A stretch of 64,000 nucleotides of DNA from Paenibacillus marchantiophytorum (GCF_014640555.1 NZ_BMHE01000011.1:1-64000), one strand, 5' to 3'. Positions 50,716-60,585 are shown, counted from the stretch's first letter. Program-made: numbers and translations. Notes: a model not told the origin generated them from the letters alone.

Positions 50716-50817
50716 CTGCTAGAGCGGATCACTGAACTGGAAAACAGAGTAGCCGAGTTGGAGCACCAGCTAGGACTTAAAAGCAAGAATAGTAGCTGTC
50801 ATACAAAGGGGTACTAA
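50716..50817 (+). mobile_element. IS66 transposase (TnpC) N-terminal fragment
   Basis: In frame it reads LLERITELENRVAELEH followed by QLGLKSKNSS, the coiled N-terminus of IS66 TnpC proteins, which normally continues KPPSSDG. Here it breaks after NSS and ends 24 nt later in TAA. There is no start codon, no rest of the transposase and no inverted repeat, so it is a relic. Confidence 0.65.
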
Positions 50818-51110
50818 ATCAGCGAACGCATAAATTTCCAAAGGCTTCCATGCTGCTGCATGGGAATGCTGAAGTCCGAAATGAATGCTTAAACTTGACG
50901 GATATACACCTTGCTTCGCCGCCTGAAACGATTTGCTGAACAAATGAAGCGGAAAATGGGGATCATGACTCCAAGTTATCGGCAAACTCGGCGCTCATTC
51001 TTAGCGATGCCGATATGTCCTTCCAGATCCATCGCGATCGCCGCATATCCCCGATCCACCCACAACTGCACCCATTCGGAACCGTAGGCTGACTTTGGTT
51101 CATTGATACC
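50811..51110 (-). pseudogene. Decayed alpha/beta-hydrolase (acetylxylan-esterase-like) remnant
   Basis: Two pieces in different frames. The first reads SAYGSEWVQLWVDRGYAAIAMDLEGH and stops soon after (within 50985-51103); the second, one frame off, reads LQHSHAAAWKPLEIYAFADLV (50814-50895). In intact Paenibacillus hydrolases these blocks are the pre-nucleophile strand and the C-terminal His region, far apart, so the Ser-containing middle is deleted. The IS66 fragment adjoins on the left. It follows GH2 in the same orientation and may once have been its operon partner. Confidence 0.6.
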
Positions 51111-51125
51111 GTCTCCTCTCTTATG

Positions 51126-53507
51126 CTAAGCGGCTGGCCCAGCCAAAATGGCAAGTTTCGCAGCTGCTAAACCGGTCGATGTCGCGGTCACTACTATCTC
51201 GCCAGCTAACAAACTGGATTGAATGAGCAGCAAGCAATATCCGTTGAAGGCTCTGCGGCGATTCGCTTTATCCGGTTCATGGCTGCTGGGATTTCCATTG
51301 CCCACGCCAAGGATGGCGCCTGGGCCTTCCACTGCGAACATGACTTCTTGATCAGCGGTCGGAACGACATTACCGCGCTCGTCACGAATCGATACTTTGA
51401 CAAGACAAACATCGGTGCCATCTGCCTGAATAATACGTCGATCAGGTTCCATATGAAGGACAGCAGGAGTTCCTGTTGTTTGGACTCTTTTCACAGCAAT
51501 AATTTGGCCATCCTGTCTGGCTATTGCGCTAAGTTCACCTGGTTCATAAGGTACTTGCCACGTTAAGTGTCCAGCTTGAACCATCGGTTTCATGCCGAGG
51601 CTTCGTCCATTCAATGCGAGCTCAACCTGTTCGCCATTGGTGTACACCCACACATCGATCAACTCTCCAATGCGGTCCCCCCAGTTCCAATGCGGCATGA
51701 TGTGGATCAACGGCTCTGGTGTCCATACGGACTTGAGATAATAATACACATCTTTGGGAAATCCACAAGTATCCATGATGCCAAAATGGGAGTTCACACA
51801 AGGCCAACTGTAAGGGGTAGGCTCTCCTCGATAATCAAAGCCCGTCCAAAGAAATACACCCGTTAGAAAGGGATTGTTCACGACATCGTTCCATGCTTGT
51901 TCAACCGTACAAGACCATGAAGGCATGTAGATGCCCTCATAGGCAGGACAATATCCTCTCTCCGCATCGAGTTCATAGATGCCGCGGGTCGTTGTGCTGC
52001 TTGCACTCTCGCTTCCCAGCATAATTCTAGACGGATAGGCAGCATGATCGTTGATATCCTGTTGGTTTCTTTGTCCATAATTGTAGCCGACTATATCCAC
52101 TTGATCACTGTAGCCCTCTCCGTTCCAGCCATGATTCATCGCGGCCATCGTAGGCCGGGTTGGGTCCAGCTTACGGGTCACATTCGCCAAGGAACGCAGG
52201 ATTCGTGCTCCCGTGGTTTTCCCCTCCAGAATTTCTTCATTCTCCATACACCATATAATAATCGAGGGATGATTGCGATCCCTTCTAATCAAATTCTGAA
52301 GATCGGCTATGCCATTCGGCGAACTATCCAGCAGGCGGTTCTCATCAACGACCAGCAGACCAAGCCTATCGCACATATCTAATAATTCAGGCGTAGGTGG
52401 ATGATGAGCGCTTCGATACGCATTACACCCCATTTCCTTCAACAGTTGAAGTTTGTAAGCGATCACTGCATCCGGCAAGGCCACACCGACGCCTGCAAAA
52501 TCCTGATGATTGCACGTACCTTTAATCAGTGTAGGCCTTCCGTTTAAAATAAAGCCATCTCTCGTAAAAGCGATCGTGCGAACGCCGAACATCGTTTCAT
52601 ACGAATCTACTTGCTGCCCGTTAACAATGACTTCCGTATTTAATCTATATAAATTAGGGCACTCTGGTGACCATAGTTGGGGAGCCGCGATGCTAAGCTT
52701 ATGTTCTATTTCCATTTGATCCAGCCAAGGTACAGTTATGGTTTCGGTAAATTTGGCGACCCCTACCCCGTGGTTATTTACAATCGTAGATCTAAGCTCG
52801 CATGTCTGATCCTGCTCATACTCGTTATGTATGATTGTGCGGACAACTACGTCAGCCGACTCCTCTGACACGCGGGGTGTGGTGACGTAAGTGCCCGAAT
52901 GAGCGACGTGCAAACAATCTGTTTTTTGCAGCCATGTATGCCGGTAAATCCCTCCGCCTTCATACCACCAACCCTCATAACGGTTAGCGTCTACCTTGAC
53001 GACAATAGCGTTAAGCCCTTCGTCACCGTAACGTATTTTATCCGAAATGTCATAATGAACCTCGGTATAGCCGCTCTCATGGGTACCGAGCAGATGACCA
53101 TTCAACCAGACTGTGCTTACTCCCATAACCCCATCGAAATGAACCGTTATCTTTTTCCCGAGATCATCGGATGGCATCGCAAACATTTTACGGTATACGC
53201 CAACGCCTGTGGGCAAATAACCATGACTGCCTGGTCGGCTTCCTAAATTCGGGTCATTAACAGCGCTTCCTTCAACAACCCAGTCATGAGGAATCTGGAC
53301 ACGCTGCCAGTCTTGAGGGATGGGGACATCTCCCGTATCCTTATCCACATAAGCGATTTCCAGCCAGTCTCCCTCCTCTCGCTTCCCGCAATCCGTGATG
53401 CCTCCAGTCATCCCAGCTTTGACGGCATATTTAATCGGGATATCCCCTTTGTGAAAAAACCAGTCCCTATCGAAGCTTTCTTTATCTCTTGCAAATTGAA
53501 GCGGCAT
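51126..53507 (-). CDS. Glycoside hydrolase family 2, beta-galactosidase-like
   Basis: 793 residues, no signal peptide. Sugar-binding domain (RDWFFHKGDIPIKYAVKAG; IPHDWVVEG; MGVSTVWLNGHLLGTHESGY), Ig-like domain, and TIM barrel with the acid Glu in IIWCMENEE (near 422) and the nucleophile Glu in LGSESAS (near 499). The C-terminal third has DUF4982 and bacterial Ig-like folds (ELALNGRSLGMKPM). Substrate could be a beta-galactoside or beta-glucuronide. Divergent from an AraC regulator. AAGGAG lies 11 nt before the ATG. Confidence 0.85.
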   Translation of the reverse strand: MPLQFARDKESFDRDWFFHKGDIPIKYAVKAGMTGGITDCGKREEGDWLEIAYVDKDTGDVPIPQDWQRVQIPHDWVVEGSAVNDPNLGSRPGSHGYLPTGVGVYRKMFAMPSDDLGKKITVHFDGVMGVSTVWLNGHLLGTHESGYTEVHYDISDKIRYGDEGLNAIVVKVDANRYEGWWYEGGGIYRHTWLQKTDCLHVAHSGTYVTTPRVSEESADVVVRTIIHNEYEQDQTCELRSTIVNNHGVGVAKFTETITVPWLDQMEIEHKLSIAAPQLWSPECPNLYRLNTEVIVNGQQVDSYETMFGVRTIAFTRDGFILNGRPTLIKGTCNHQDFAGVGVALPDAVIAYKLQLLKEMGCNAYRSAHHPPTPELLDMCDRLGLLVVDENRLLDSSPNGIADLQNLIRRDRNHPSIIIWCMENEEILEGKTTGARILRSLANVTRKLDPTRPTMAAMNHGWNGEGYSDQVDIVGYNYGQRNQQDINDHAAYPSRIMLGSESASSTTTRGIYELDAERGYCPAYEGIYMPSWSCTVEQAWNDVVNNPFLTGVFLWTGFDYRGEPTPYSWPCVNSHFGIMDTCGFPKDVYYYLKSVWTPEPLIHIMPHWNWGDRIGELIDVWVYTNGEQVELALNGRSLGMKPMVQAGHLTWQVPYEPGELSAIARQDGQIIAVKRVQTTGTPAVLHMEPDRRIIQADGTDVCLVKVSIRDERGNVVPTADQEVMFAVEGPGAILGVGNGNPSSHEPDKANRRRAFNGYCLLLIQSSLLAGEIVVTATSTGLAAAKLAILAGPAA

Positions 53508-53631
53508 ATTGACGTCTCTCCTTCACCTGAATATAATTTTATTGATAATTATATGCCTCAATAAAACCATCATCAATCAAAGGATATTTACTTTAATATA
53601 ATAATATTAAGATTTATAGAGGATGGTTGAT

Positions 53632-54471
53632 ATGGAGAAGAAGCGTTTTTTCTGGAATTTACTAACGGATATCGACTTTCATTTACCCCTCTATCTCGTA
53701 TCGACTGGCTACTGGGAGAATCAACCGCAAGTGGCCAGAAAAGATGGATATAAGGGATTTCAATGGTTTCAATGCTTCTCCGGACAAGGCATTCTCGAAA
53801 TCGCCGGTAAGTCCCTAACTTTATCTCAAGGTCAAGGCATGCTATTGTATCCGGGAGTACCTCATCGCTATTTCCCAATCAGTGAACCTTGGACCGTACA
53901 ATGGGTTGAATTTAATGGCAATTTCGCCGAATCTCTCCTTCATTCGCTGCATTTTTTTGAATCCATCGTGCTGTATATAACCAAACCGGAAGTTCTGCAG
54001 GCACGAATTAATGAAATCAATCATAGGTACAACAGGCACAAAAACCAGCTTTCGAGCTACGAGGGCTCCCAACTGTTGTATGGTTTGCTCCTTGATTTAT
54101 TTCGCTATACATCCGCTTCCGACAACCGTTCCAATCATGAGCATTTCGAACAGTTAAAACCAATTTTCGACTATATTGAGAAGCATTATAGCAAGCCTAT
54201 TACCCTGCAGAATTTGGCAGATCAATTGGAAGTCACACCGCATTATACCTGTGTTCTATTCCAACGGACATTAGGCACAAGGCCCTTCGCCTATATCAAT
54301 CGCTACCGGATCCAGAAAGCGAAGGAATTTCTTCAACAAATGCCCGAAATGGAAGTTAGATACATCGCTGAGCAGGTCGGTTTTGAGAGTCCCAGCTATT
54401 TTATCAAGCTATTTAAGAACAGCGAGGGATTGACGCCTAACGCTTTTCGTAAGATGCATGCTGTCCGATGA
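53632..54471 (+). CDS. AraC-family regulator of the GH2 gene (probable)
   Basis: 279 residues. Cupin-like sensor (YKGFQWFQCFSGQGILEI, GVPHRYFPISEPWTVQW) and C-terminal AraC domain (ITLQNLADQLEVTPHYT, VRYIAEQVGFESPSYFIKL, GLTPNAFRK). Divergent from GH2 across 124 bp, so GH2 is the likely target. ATG 53632 with GAGG 8 nt upstream is preferred to ATG 53623. Confidence 0.83.
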   Translation: MEKKRFFWNLLTDIDFHLPLYLVSTGYWENQPQVARKDGYKGFQWFQCFSGQGILEIAGKSLTLSQGQGMLLYPGVPHRYFPISEPWTVQWVEFNGNFAESLLHSLHFFESIVLYITKPEVLQARINEINHRYNRHKNQLSSYEGSQLLYGLLLDLFRYTSASDNRSNHEHFEQLKPIFDYIEKHYSKPITLQNLADQLEVTPHYTCVLFQRTLGTRPFAYINRYRIQKAKEFLQQMPEMEVRYIAEQVGFESPSYFIKLFKNSEGLTPNAFRKMHAVR

Positions 54472-54515
54472 TCGCCTGAGAATGTTATACTAGTAAAAAG
54501 GTGATGAAATTAGTC

Positions 54516-55952
54516 ATGTGGAAACCAGATAGATCAACTAGAAAACCTATTTACCAGCAAATAACAGATTACATGGAACGCAGAATTTCTTTCGGTGAAT
54601 TTCCGCCTGGAAGTGTGCTACCTTCAGAGAGAAAGCTGGCTAACCTGCTTGGAGTAAACCGCAGCACCGTTGTCCTTGCCTACGAGGAACTGCGAGCTTC
54701 CGGCATCGTAGAAAGCGCTCAAGGAAGCGGCACACGGGTGACGAAACATAAATGGGGGCTTACGCCTAAACAAACTCCGAATTGGAAAACCTATGTTGAA
54801 GGCGGTACCTTCCTTCCGAATCTTCCTTTCATTCGCAGAATTCGCGAGGAACTGCGCAAAAAGACGGGGATCATCGACTTCGCAAGCGGGGAATTATCGA
54901 ATGATTTATTTCCTGCGGACACCATACGCAGCCTGCTGCAAGAGCATCCCTTCCTTGGACAACTGGGCTATGAAGACCCTCAGGGCTATCGCCCTCTGAG
55001 ACAAACGCTTGTCTCGTTTCTAGAGGAACACTTGCAAATTCAGAGTACAGATGCTTCCATTCTGATAACATCAGGCTCTCAGCAATCCTTGTATTTGATT
55101 ACGCAATGTCTCCTTAGCCCGAACGATGCGGTTGCCATCGAGGATCCTTCTTACAGTTATTCCTTGCCCATGTTTCAATCCGCAGGACTACGTCTATTTC
55201 GATTGCCTGTCGATGAGCATGGCATTAATCCCGAGGATATAATTACGTTATATCGACAGCACCGCATACGCATGATATTTTTGAATCCTAATTTTCAGAA
55301 TCCCACGGGCAGCATTATGGCGACCGAGCGCAGAATCCGCTTGCTCGAGATTGCTTCCGAGCTCGGAATTCCGATCGTCGAGGACGATCCTTTTACACTT
55401 ACAGCTCTGGATGGGAATCCTCCGCCTACCTTGAAGTCATTGGATAAAACCGGCAATGTCTTGTACATAGGATCCCTTTCCAAAATTGCCGCCTCCGGCT
55501 TACGCATCGGCTGGCTGCTAGCTCCTCAAACCGTTGTTGATCGCTTAACTGACGCACGGCAGCAAATGGATTTCGGCTTGAGTACGATTCCGCAATGGAT
55601 CGCTGAACAATTTATTTCCGAAGGACATTTCGAGAATCATTTGAAGACTTTACGAAGAGAATTAGAGAAGAAAAGAAATGAGATGGTTCGAGGTTTGCAA
55701 ACGATTATGGGCGATTATATGTCCTATACGTTGCCGCAGGGCGGGCTTAATCTGTGGTGTAAAATCAACCGGGAAGTCGACGATTTCAAATTGCTGGATG
55801 AGGCTATCAAACGAGGCGTGCTCTTTGTTCCGGGTAGTGTTTATGGTTCTGATCAAGGGCATATTCGCATCAGTTTTGCGAGACCTCATTTCGATGAGAT
55901 CCTTCCTGGCCTCAGTTATCTGAAAGAAGCTTTGGACATCCATTGTAAGTAA
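54516..55952 (+). CDS. MocR-type regulator: GntR winged helix plus PLP aminotransferase domain
   Basis: 478 residues. The GntR part begins MWKPDRSTRKPIYQQI, with LPSERKLANLLGVNRSTV as the DNA helix; the second part is a class I aminotransferase fold with NPNFQNPTGSIM, and the PLP-binding Lys in YIGSLSKIAASGLRIGW (near 325). MocR proteins sense amino-acid or vitamin-like ligands through PLP. The target is unknown; the gene stands alone between AraC and a convergent small membrane gene. A further ATG at 54504 would be too close to the AAAAAGG site. Confidence 0.87.
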   Translation: MWKPDRSTRKPIYQQITDYMERRISFGEFPPGSVLPSERKLANLLGVNRSTVVLAYEELRASGIVESAQGSGTRVTKHKWGLTPKQTPNWKTYVEGGTFLPNLPFIRRIREELRKKTGIIDFASGELSNDLFPADTIRSLLQEHPFLGQLGYEDPQGYRPLRQTLVSFLEEHLQIQSTDASILITSGSQQSLYLITQCLLSPNDAVAIEDPSYSYSLPMFQSAGLRLFRLPVDEHGINPEDIITLYRQHRIRMIFLNPNFQNPTGSIMATERRIRLLEIASELGIPIVEDDPFTLTALDGNPPPTLKSLDKTGNVLYIGSLSKIAASGLRIGWLLAPQTVVDRLTDARQQMDFGLSTIPQWIAEQFISEGHFENHLKTLRRELEKKRNEMVRGLQTIMGDYMSYTLPQGGLNLWCKINREVDDFKLLDEAIKRGVLFVPGSVYGSDQGHIRISFARPHFDEILPGLSYLKEALDIHCK

Positions 55953-55999
55953 AAGATGACAACGTCTTCGCGTTCTATCCCGAAGACGTTGTCATCTTT
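55952..55999. terminator. Bidirectional terminator of mocR and the small membrane gene
   Basis: AAAGATGACAACGTCTTCG (55952-55970) pairs perfectly with its inverse at 55981-55999. Confidence 0.95.
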
Positions 56000-56216
56000 A
56001 TTCAACAGCGTACCGTATATAAGCTAATAAGGCCAACAACCCTGCCGCAATCGCAATGACATAGAGAGCAGTAAGTCGCACCCATTTTACCCCTGTTTTT
56101 TGGAAATACGTTTGATCCCCGTCCTGGTTCTTGCGCGAAATCCCGATCATAATCGTAGCAACAGAACCGAACAGCAAGATAACCGCAAATATGATGTAAT
56201 AGGCATATAAGTTCAT
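55998..56216 (-). CDS. Small two-helix membrane protein, unknown function
   Basis: 72 residues. Helices at about 5-25 (YYIIFAVILLFGSVATIMI) and 47-67 (LTALYVIAIAAGLLALLAY), with a polar, basic loop between them. I do not recognise a family. AGGGG lies 7 nt before the ATG and the gene ends in the shared terminator, so it is likely real. Upstream is the squalene-synthase-like gene in the same orientation, 166 bp away. Confidence 0.65.
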   Translation of the reverse strand: MNLYAYYIIFAVILLFGSVATIMIGISRKNQDGDQTYFQKTGVKWVRLTALYVIAIAAGLLALLAYIRYAVE

Positions 56217-56382
56217 AAGACACCCCTCTGATCCATTTTGTTAGTCCATATGTCTATGAGGAAAGTATAGCTGAATGATCTATAAATATCATCAGCCACT
56301 TTTGTCCCTTTCATACCATCCACTTGGCTTGTACAACAAAAAAGAGCAGACTGCCGCGGCACCTGCCCCTTCCTTCCGATCA

Positions 56383-57189
56383 TCATGTCACGCGGCTCAC
56401 AATTTTCAACACAGCATCTCTTGTCAACTTGTTCCCGCCTGCGGAGATGAGGTTTACGGTTGCATGAGCCAGCGCTAATGGAATCTTGCAAAATTTCAAA
56501 GCCGGACCACTCTTCAGATCAGCTACATACGAATCAGCGATCTGCAAGTTGCGGCGTGTATACTGCTGCATTTCCTTGAATCCCCAACCTTCTGGAAAGA
56601 AGCTCACACCGCGTTCCGCATCTTCCTTTTGATTCCTAAGAATATTTACCGCCTGTAAACCTCGTCCAAAGGCAACTGCCTTCGTTAAATCAGATTTGGT
56701 GCCATCATGCCATAACCAGAGTTCGGATAACATTTCTCCAACCATGCCTGCCACGCTGTAGGTATAGCGATCCAAATCCTCTTCTGTCTGGATCTGCCAC
56801 CCTTTTTGCACCCATTCTGCCATTTCGAAGGCCATTTTGGCAATGTAGCGAAAGACAATTGGCGCTGCTGTCGTCGGACAAAGAATGAACCAATCATTCA
56901 GCTGCAGCGTCACATCAGGGAGTTCCTTCTCGTATGGAGCGAACAGTTTCTGGGTAGCTTCCTTCAAATCCGAAGTTTGAAATACTTCGCTAACGCCAAA
57001 CAAGAGCTTCACTTTCAATTCATCTGTCAGTTCATGATGATCCTCGATCTCATCTATGGCCCGCATACACAAATATGCAGAGGATACAGCCTCCTTCAGT
57101 CCCGCATCCAAATGACTTATGGGGATATAAAAAGTGCGGCTCGTTTTCTTCAACATGGTCAGTGCATCGGTCAGTGCGGTGTTATTAAT
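56383..57189 (-). CDS. Squalene/phytoene synthase-like protein with altered second Asp motif
   Basis: About 268 residues. The first motif is intact (D-E-I-E-D in MRAIDEIEDHHEL), but the second reads NILRNQKEDAERG, with Asn where synthases have the first Asp (NxxxD). B. subtilis YisP carries a comparable change and acts as a farnesyl diphosphate phosphatase rather than a C30 synthase (as I recall). It lies divergent from squalene-hopene cyclase, so it may still make or hand over the substrate. GGAGG points to ATT at 57189 as the start; an in-frame TTG at 57204 overlaps that ribosome site, and ATG 57156 has none. Confidence 0.75.
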   Translation of the reverse strand: MNNTALTDALTMLKKTSRTFYIPISHLDAGLKEAVSSAYLCMRAIDEIEDHHELTDELKVKLLFGVSEVFQTSDLKEATQKLFAPYEKELPDVTLQLNDWFILCPTTAAPIVFRYIAKMAFEMAEWVQKGWQIQTEEDLDRYTYSVAGMVGEMLSELWLWHDGTKSDLTKAVAFGRGLQAVNILRNQKEDAERGVSFFPEGWGFKEMQQYTRRNLQIADSYVADLKSGPALKFCKIPLALAHATVNLISAGGNKLTRDAVLKIVSRVT

Positions 57190-57387
57190 GACAATTACCT
57201 CCAAATATGCGCTTAGCTTTTGACTTATTCATAGTTTACTACCTATCATAACACACTTTGATAATGTCAATCCAAATATCCTCGTGACCACTAAGTTAAA
57301 GTAAAGTTCATCGCATGATCTTGCGCGAGATTCATAAGATGGAGAGATGGATCTAAATTCGTTTTGGAATAGGCAGGTGGACGAGAA

Positions 57388-59331
57388 ATGCCTGTTTGGA
57401 GGGACGTTGCCGCGGAAATACACCGCATGACCGGCATGCTCGAACGTGTACAAAAAGAAGATGGTTCCTGGCGATTTTGCTTTGAAAATGGTATTTTGAC
57501 AGATGCCTACTTGATCATTGTCCTTAGGACGTTGGAACAACCGCAGGAGACGCTGATTAGGCAGCTCCATGACCGAATCCGTTCCCAGCAGGAAGCGAAT
57601 GGTGCTTGGAAGGTCTATCAGGATGAAGAGGACGGTAACCTAGACGCCACAGTTGATGCCTATTACGCGTTGTTGTATTCCGGCTATAGCCAGAAAACGG
57701 ATGAACCGATGTTAAAAGCGGCGCGGTTCATCCTCTCCAAGGGTGGACTCCAGCAGGTAAAAACGGTCCTCACCCATGCATTTCTAGCAGCTACGGGACA
57801 ATCCCCATGGCCAACTTCGCTAAAAATCCCACCGGAATTCTTGCTGCTGCCTCCTTCCTCGCCGATCAGTTTTTTCGACTTCTCCGGCTATGCGCGCGTG
57901 CACTTTACACCAATTTTAATTATGGCGAATCTGGGTTTCAGCAAGCGCAACGCCGCTGCCCCTGATCTATCCGATTTGTATACCCGCAATGACTGGGCGT
58001 CTGTTGAGAGGCACAACGCAGAGTGGGAAGACTTAACTTCCACTCGCACGCTCAAGGAGCTGCTCAGGACCATTCAATCCGGCCTGAAAGAACTGTCAGG
58101 ACTGCCATGGCTCCTGCGTGATCGCGGGATGCAATATGCAGAACAGTATATGCTTAAACGGATAGAAGCCGATGGAACGCTTTATAGCTATTCCTCCTGT
58201 ACGCTGCTCATGATTATGGCTTTGCTGGCCCTTGGGTATGATAAGCAGCACCCTGTTATTACAAACGCAATTAGCGGCCTATCGGCGATTCTATGGAACC
58301 TGAACGGACACGTTCATCTGCAAAATTCTCCTTCAACGGTTTGGGATACAGCCTTGCTATCTTATGCTCTCCAGCAAGCCGGCACATCGCCGAATCACCC
58401 CTCCATTCGCAAATCGCTGGAATACCTGTTGCGTGTTCAGCATACCCAGTTAGGCGACTGGAGCTTTCATGTATCCCATCCCCTTCCCGGCGGCTGGGGC
58501 TTCTCCGAGTCTAATTCGATCAACCCGGATGTAGACGACAGTACGGCTGCTCTGAGGGCTATACGAGGATTATCGCTCGTTGACCCTGAATACCGCGATG
58601 CGTGGAACCGGGGCTTAAACTGGGTGCTGTCTATGCAAAATAAAGATGGCGGATGGCCCGCTTTCGAGAAAGGGGTCACCAACAAGCTGCTCACCTTGTT
58701 CCCGATCGACGGCGCGGCTGACGCGGCTATCGACCCTTCTACGGCTGATTTAACAGGAAGAACGTTGGAATTCCTTGGGACAACCGCGGGTTTGGATAGG
58801 AAGCATGCTCTCATAGGAAGAGGTGCCGATTGGTTGCTCAGCAACCAGGAAGCGAACGGATCATGGTACGGACGCTGGGGGATTTGCTATATCTATGGCA
58901 CATGGTCAGCCCTGACAGGTCTAGCGGCTGTGGGATTTGGAGCAGATCACCCCTCTATTAGGAACGGCGTTCAATGGCTGCTTAGCATTCAGAATGCCGA
59001 TGGCGGCTGGGGGGAATCCTGCACCAGCGATCGCAGCAAACGATATGTGCCGCTCGGCGCCAGCACTCCCTCCCAAACAGCATGGGCACTTGATGCCCTT
59101 ATCGCCGTAAGTCCCGCACCATCGCCGGAGATCGATAAAGGCATAGAGCGATTGCTCAGTCTACTGCATCTCGACGACTGGACGACTCGCTATCCCACTG
59201 GCTCAGGGTTGCCGGGCTGCCTATACACCGATTATCACAGTTACCGCTATATTTGGCCGCTCCTCACACTGAATCAGTATCACAACAAATATACGAAGGA
59301 AACTTCGAGGAAACTCTTACGAACTCAATAA
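57388..59331 (+). CDS. sqhC: Squalene-hopene cyclase family (sqhC/shc)
   Basis: 647 residues, double alpha-barrel with QW repeats (QKEDGSW, QNADGGWGES, QNKDGGWPAF). The catalytic acid motif D381-V-D383-D384 is in SINPDVDDSTAAL, as in Alicyclobacillus SHC (DxDD). It would cyclise squalene to hopene, or, as in some Bacillus, tetraprenyl-beta-curcumene to sesquarterpenes; which is not decided by sequence alone. AGGTGG lies 7 nt before the ATG. Divergent from the synthase-like gene and membrane-associated by a hydrophobic channel. Confidence 0.88.
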   Translation: MPVWRDVAAEIHRMTGMLERVQKEDGSWRFCFENGILTDAYLIIVLRTLEQPQETLIRQLHDRIRSQQEANGAWKVYQDEEDGNLDATVDAYYALLYSGYSQKTDEPMLKAARFILSKGGLQQVKTVLTHAFLAATGQSPWPTSLKIPPEFLLLPPSSPISFFDFSGYARVHFTPILIMANLGFSKRNAAAPDLSDLYTRNDWASVERHNAEWEDLTSTRTLKELLRTIQSGLKELSGLPWLLRDRGMQYAEQYMLKRIEADGTLYSYSSCTLLMIMALLALGYDKQHPVITNAISGLSAILWNLNGHVHLQNSPSTVWDTALLSYALQQAGTSPNHPSIRKSLEYLLRVQHTQLGDWSFHVSHPLPGGWGFSESNSINPDVDDSTAALRAIRGLSLVDPEYRDAWNRGLNWVLSMQNKDGGWPAFEKGVTNKLLTLFPIDGAADAAIDPSTADLTGRTLEFLGTTAGLDRKHALIGRGADWLLSNQEANGSWYGRWGICYIYGTWSALTGLAAVGFGADHPSIRNGVQWLLSIQNADGGWGESCTSDRSKRYVPLGASTPSQTAWALDALIAVSPAPSPEIDKGIERLLSLLHLDDWTTRYPTGSGLPGCLYTDYHSYRYIWPLLTLNQYHNKYTKETSRKLLRTQ

Positions 59332-59447
59332 CCTTTATTGGGCCAAAATCGCTCACTCTGAAAATCTAACGAATTCCTGTTGCGTTATTTCGTTTTTCTT
59401 GCATTTACTCGCTTTGAGCTTTGCAATGACAGAGAGCGTCGTGTGAA

Positions 59448-59633
59448 AAGGAACTATGATCCGCTAAATGGCGGAAACTGGGGGAAACGTAGCATGAAAG
59501 GGAACTGAGATCCGCTATTTAAGCGAAACCTGCCGATTCCAACGGGGAAATGGTGACATAGCGGATCATAGTTCCCTCTGGCGTGGAATATAGCGGTTTT
59601 CAGAATTATAGCGTACTGTAGTTCCCTCCCTCA
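59448..59633. repeat. Dispersed intergenic repeat A, copy 4
   Basis: GGGAACTGAGATCCGCTAT (59500-59518) pairs with ATAGCGGATCATAGTTCCC (59558-59576) at 17 of 19 positions. A further core, TATAGCGTACTGTAGTTCCCT, lies at about 59608-59628. No gene was found between 59332 and 59692. Confidence 0.8.
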
Positions 59634-59692
59634 AACTCGCGATCCTCATTCATTTTGCTAGTATCGCGGCTTGATACGAATTATTCCCAAAA

Positions 59693-59728
59693 AAGAGCTT
59701 GTCCAGGGAGCCCCCCAGACAAACTCTT
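59693..59728 (-). terminator. Terminator of the AraC gene
   Basis: AAGAGCTTGTC (59693-59703) pairs with GACAAACTCTT (59718-59728) with one mismatch; TTTTTT follows on the minus strand. Confidence 0.85.
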
Positions 59729-59730
59729 TT

Positions 59731-60579
59731 TCACCCCAATTGGCCTTTATACGCTCTGGGCGAAACCCCATAATACTTCGTAAATGTCCTTGTGAACGCA
59801 TATAGCTCTGGATAGCCCAAGGATAGGGCAACCTCCGTCACGGACCAGTCACATTCCCGCAGCAGGCGAGCGCCCTTCTCCATCCTTAACTTTTGCAAAT
59901 AGTGCTGCGGCGAACAACCGAACTTCTTAACGAAAGCGACGGAAAGATGGGAGCGGTGAATGCCCACCTGGCGGGCTGCATCTTCAATCCGAATATTTTC
60001 GGTAAAATGCAGATCCAGATACGCCTTCACTTGATCGAGCCAATGGGTGCCTGCCACACTTGTCGAACCCTTCGCGCTTATTTTCATTTTCCAAAATAAA
60101 TCAAACAACAAACTTTGTTCCCTCAAAGGATCATGCTCCTGCTTTTCAAATAGTTCAAGCACGCTGTGGATGGCCCCAATGACAGTCGGATTCACGATCC
60201 CTTTGGTCCAGAACACAGCAGTTGAAAGCCCTAAATCGGCAAGCATAAGGGGCAGTTGGTCCCCTTCCATAGCTAGCCAGGCCATCTGCAGAGGCAGCGT
60301 GTTCGACGCCTCCATGGTTTCATACACATACGAAATACCTGGGAACAGACAAAACAAATCGCCCCTGCTGAGGATAACGATTTGATGGCCGTTCGTAACC
60401 CTCACGCTTCCTTGAAGAATCCAATGGATGCTGATCTGTTCAATAACTTTAGGTCCAACATGATAGCTGGGTTTGGCTATATTCTGTCCAGCCCTTACAA
60501 CCCAGCATCCTCCGGCTGTTTGTATGTCTTGGGGAATTGAATACCAGAAGTCGGCAAACTCATTTCCAAATTCCTGCAT
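59731..60579 (-). CDS. AraC-family regulator
   Basis: 282 residues. Cupin-like sensor (VRVTNGHQIVILSRGDLFC) and AraC domain (IRIEDAARQVGIHRSHLSV; VTEVALSLGYPELYAFTR; GVSPRAYKG). It starts 6 bp behind the sulfatase stop and is co-transcribed with it, so the sulfatase locus is the likely target. Confidence 0.83.
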   Translation of the reverse strand: MQEFGNEFADFWYSIPQDIQTAGGCWVVRAGQNIAKPSYHVGPKVIEQISIHWILQGSVRVTNGHQIVILSRGDLFCLFPGISYVYETMEASNTLPLQMAWLAMEGDQLPLMLADLGLSTAVFWTKGIVNPTVIGAIHSVLELFEKQEHDPLREQSLLFDLFWKMKISAKGSTSVAGTHWLDQVKAYLDLHFTENIRIEDAARQVGIHRSHLSVAFVKKFGCSPQHYLQKLRMEKGARLLRECDWSVTEVALSLGYPELYAFTRTFTKYYGVSPRAYKGQLG

Positions 60580-60585
60580 GTCACA

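Noticed and set aside
50963-51154. 63-residue minus-strand ORF next to GH2
   Set aside because: The neighbouring frame over the same bases matches an alpha/beta hydrolase; this one is the shifted frame of the pseudogene.
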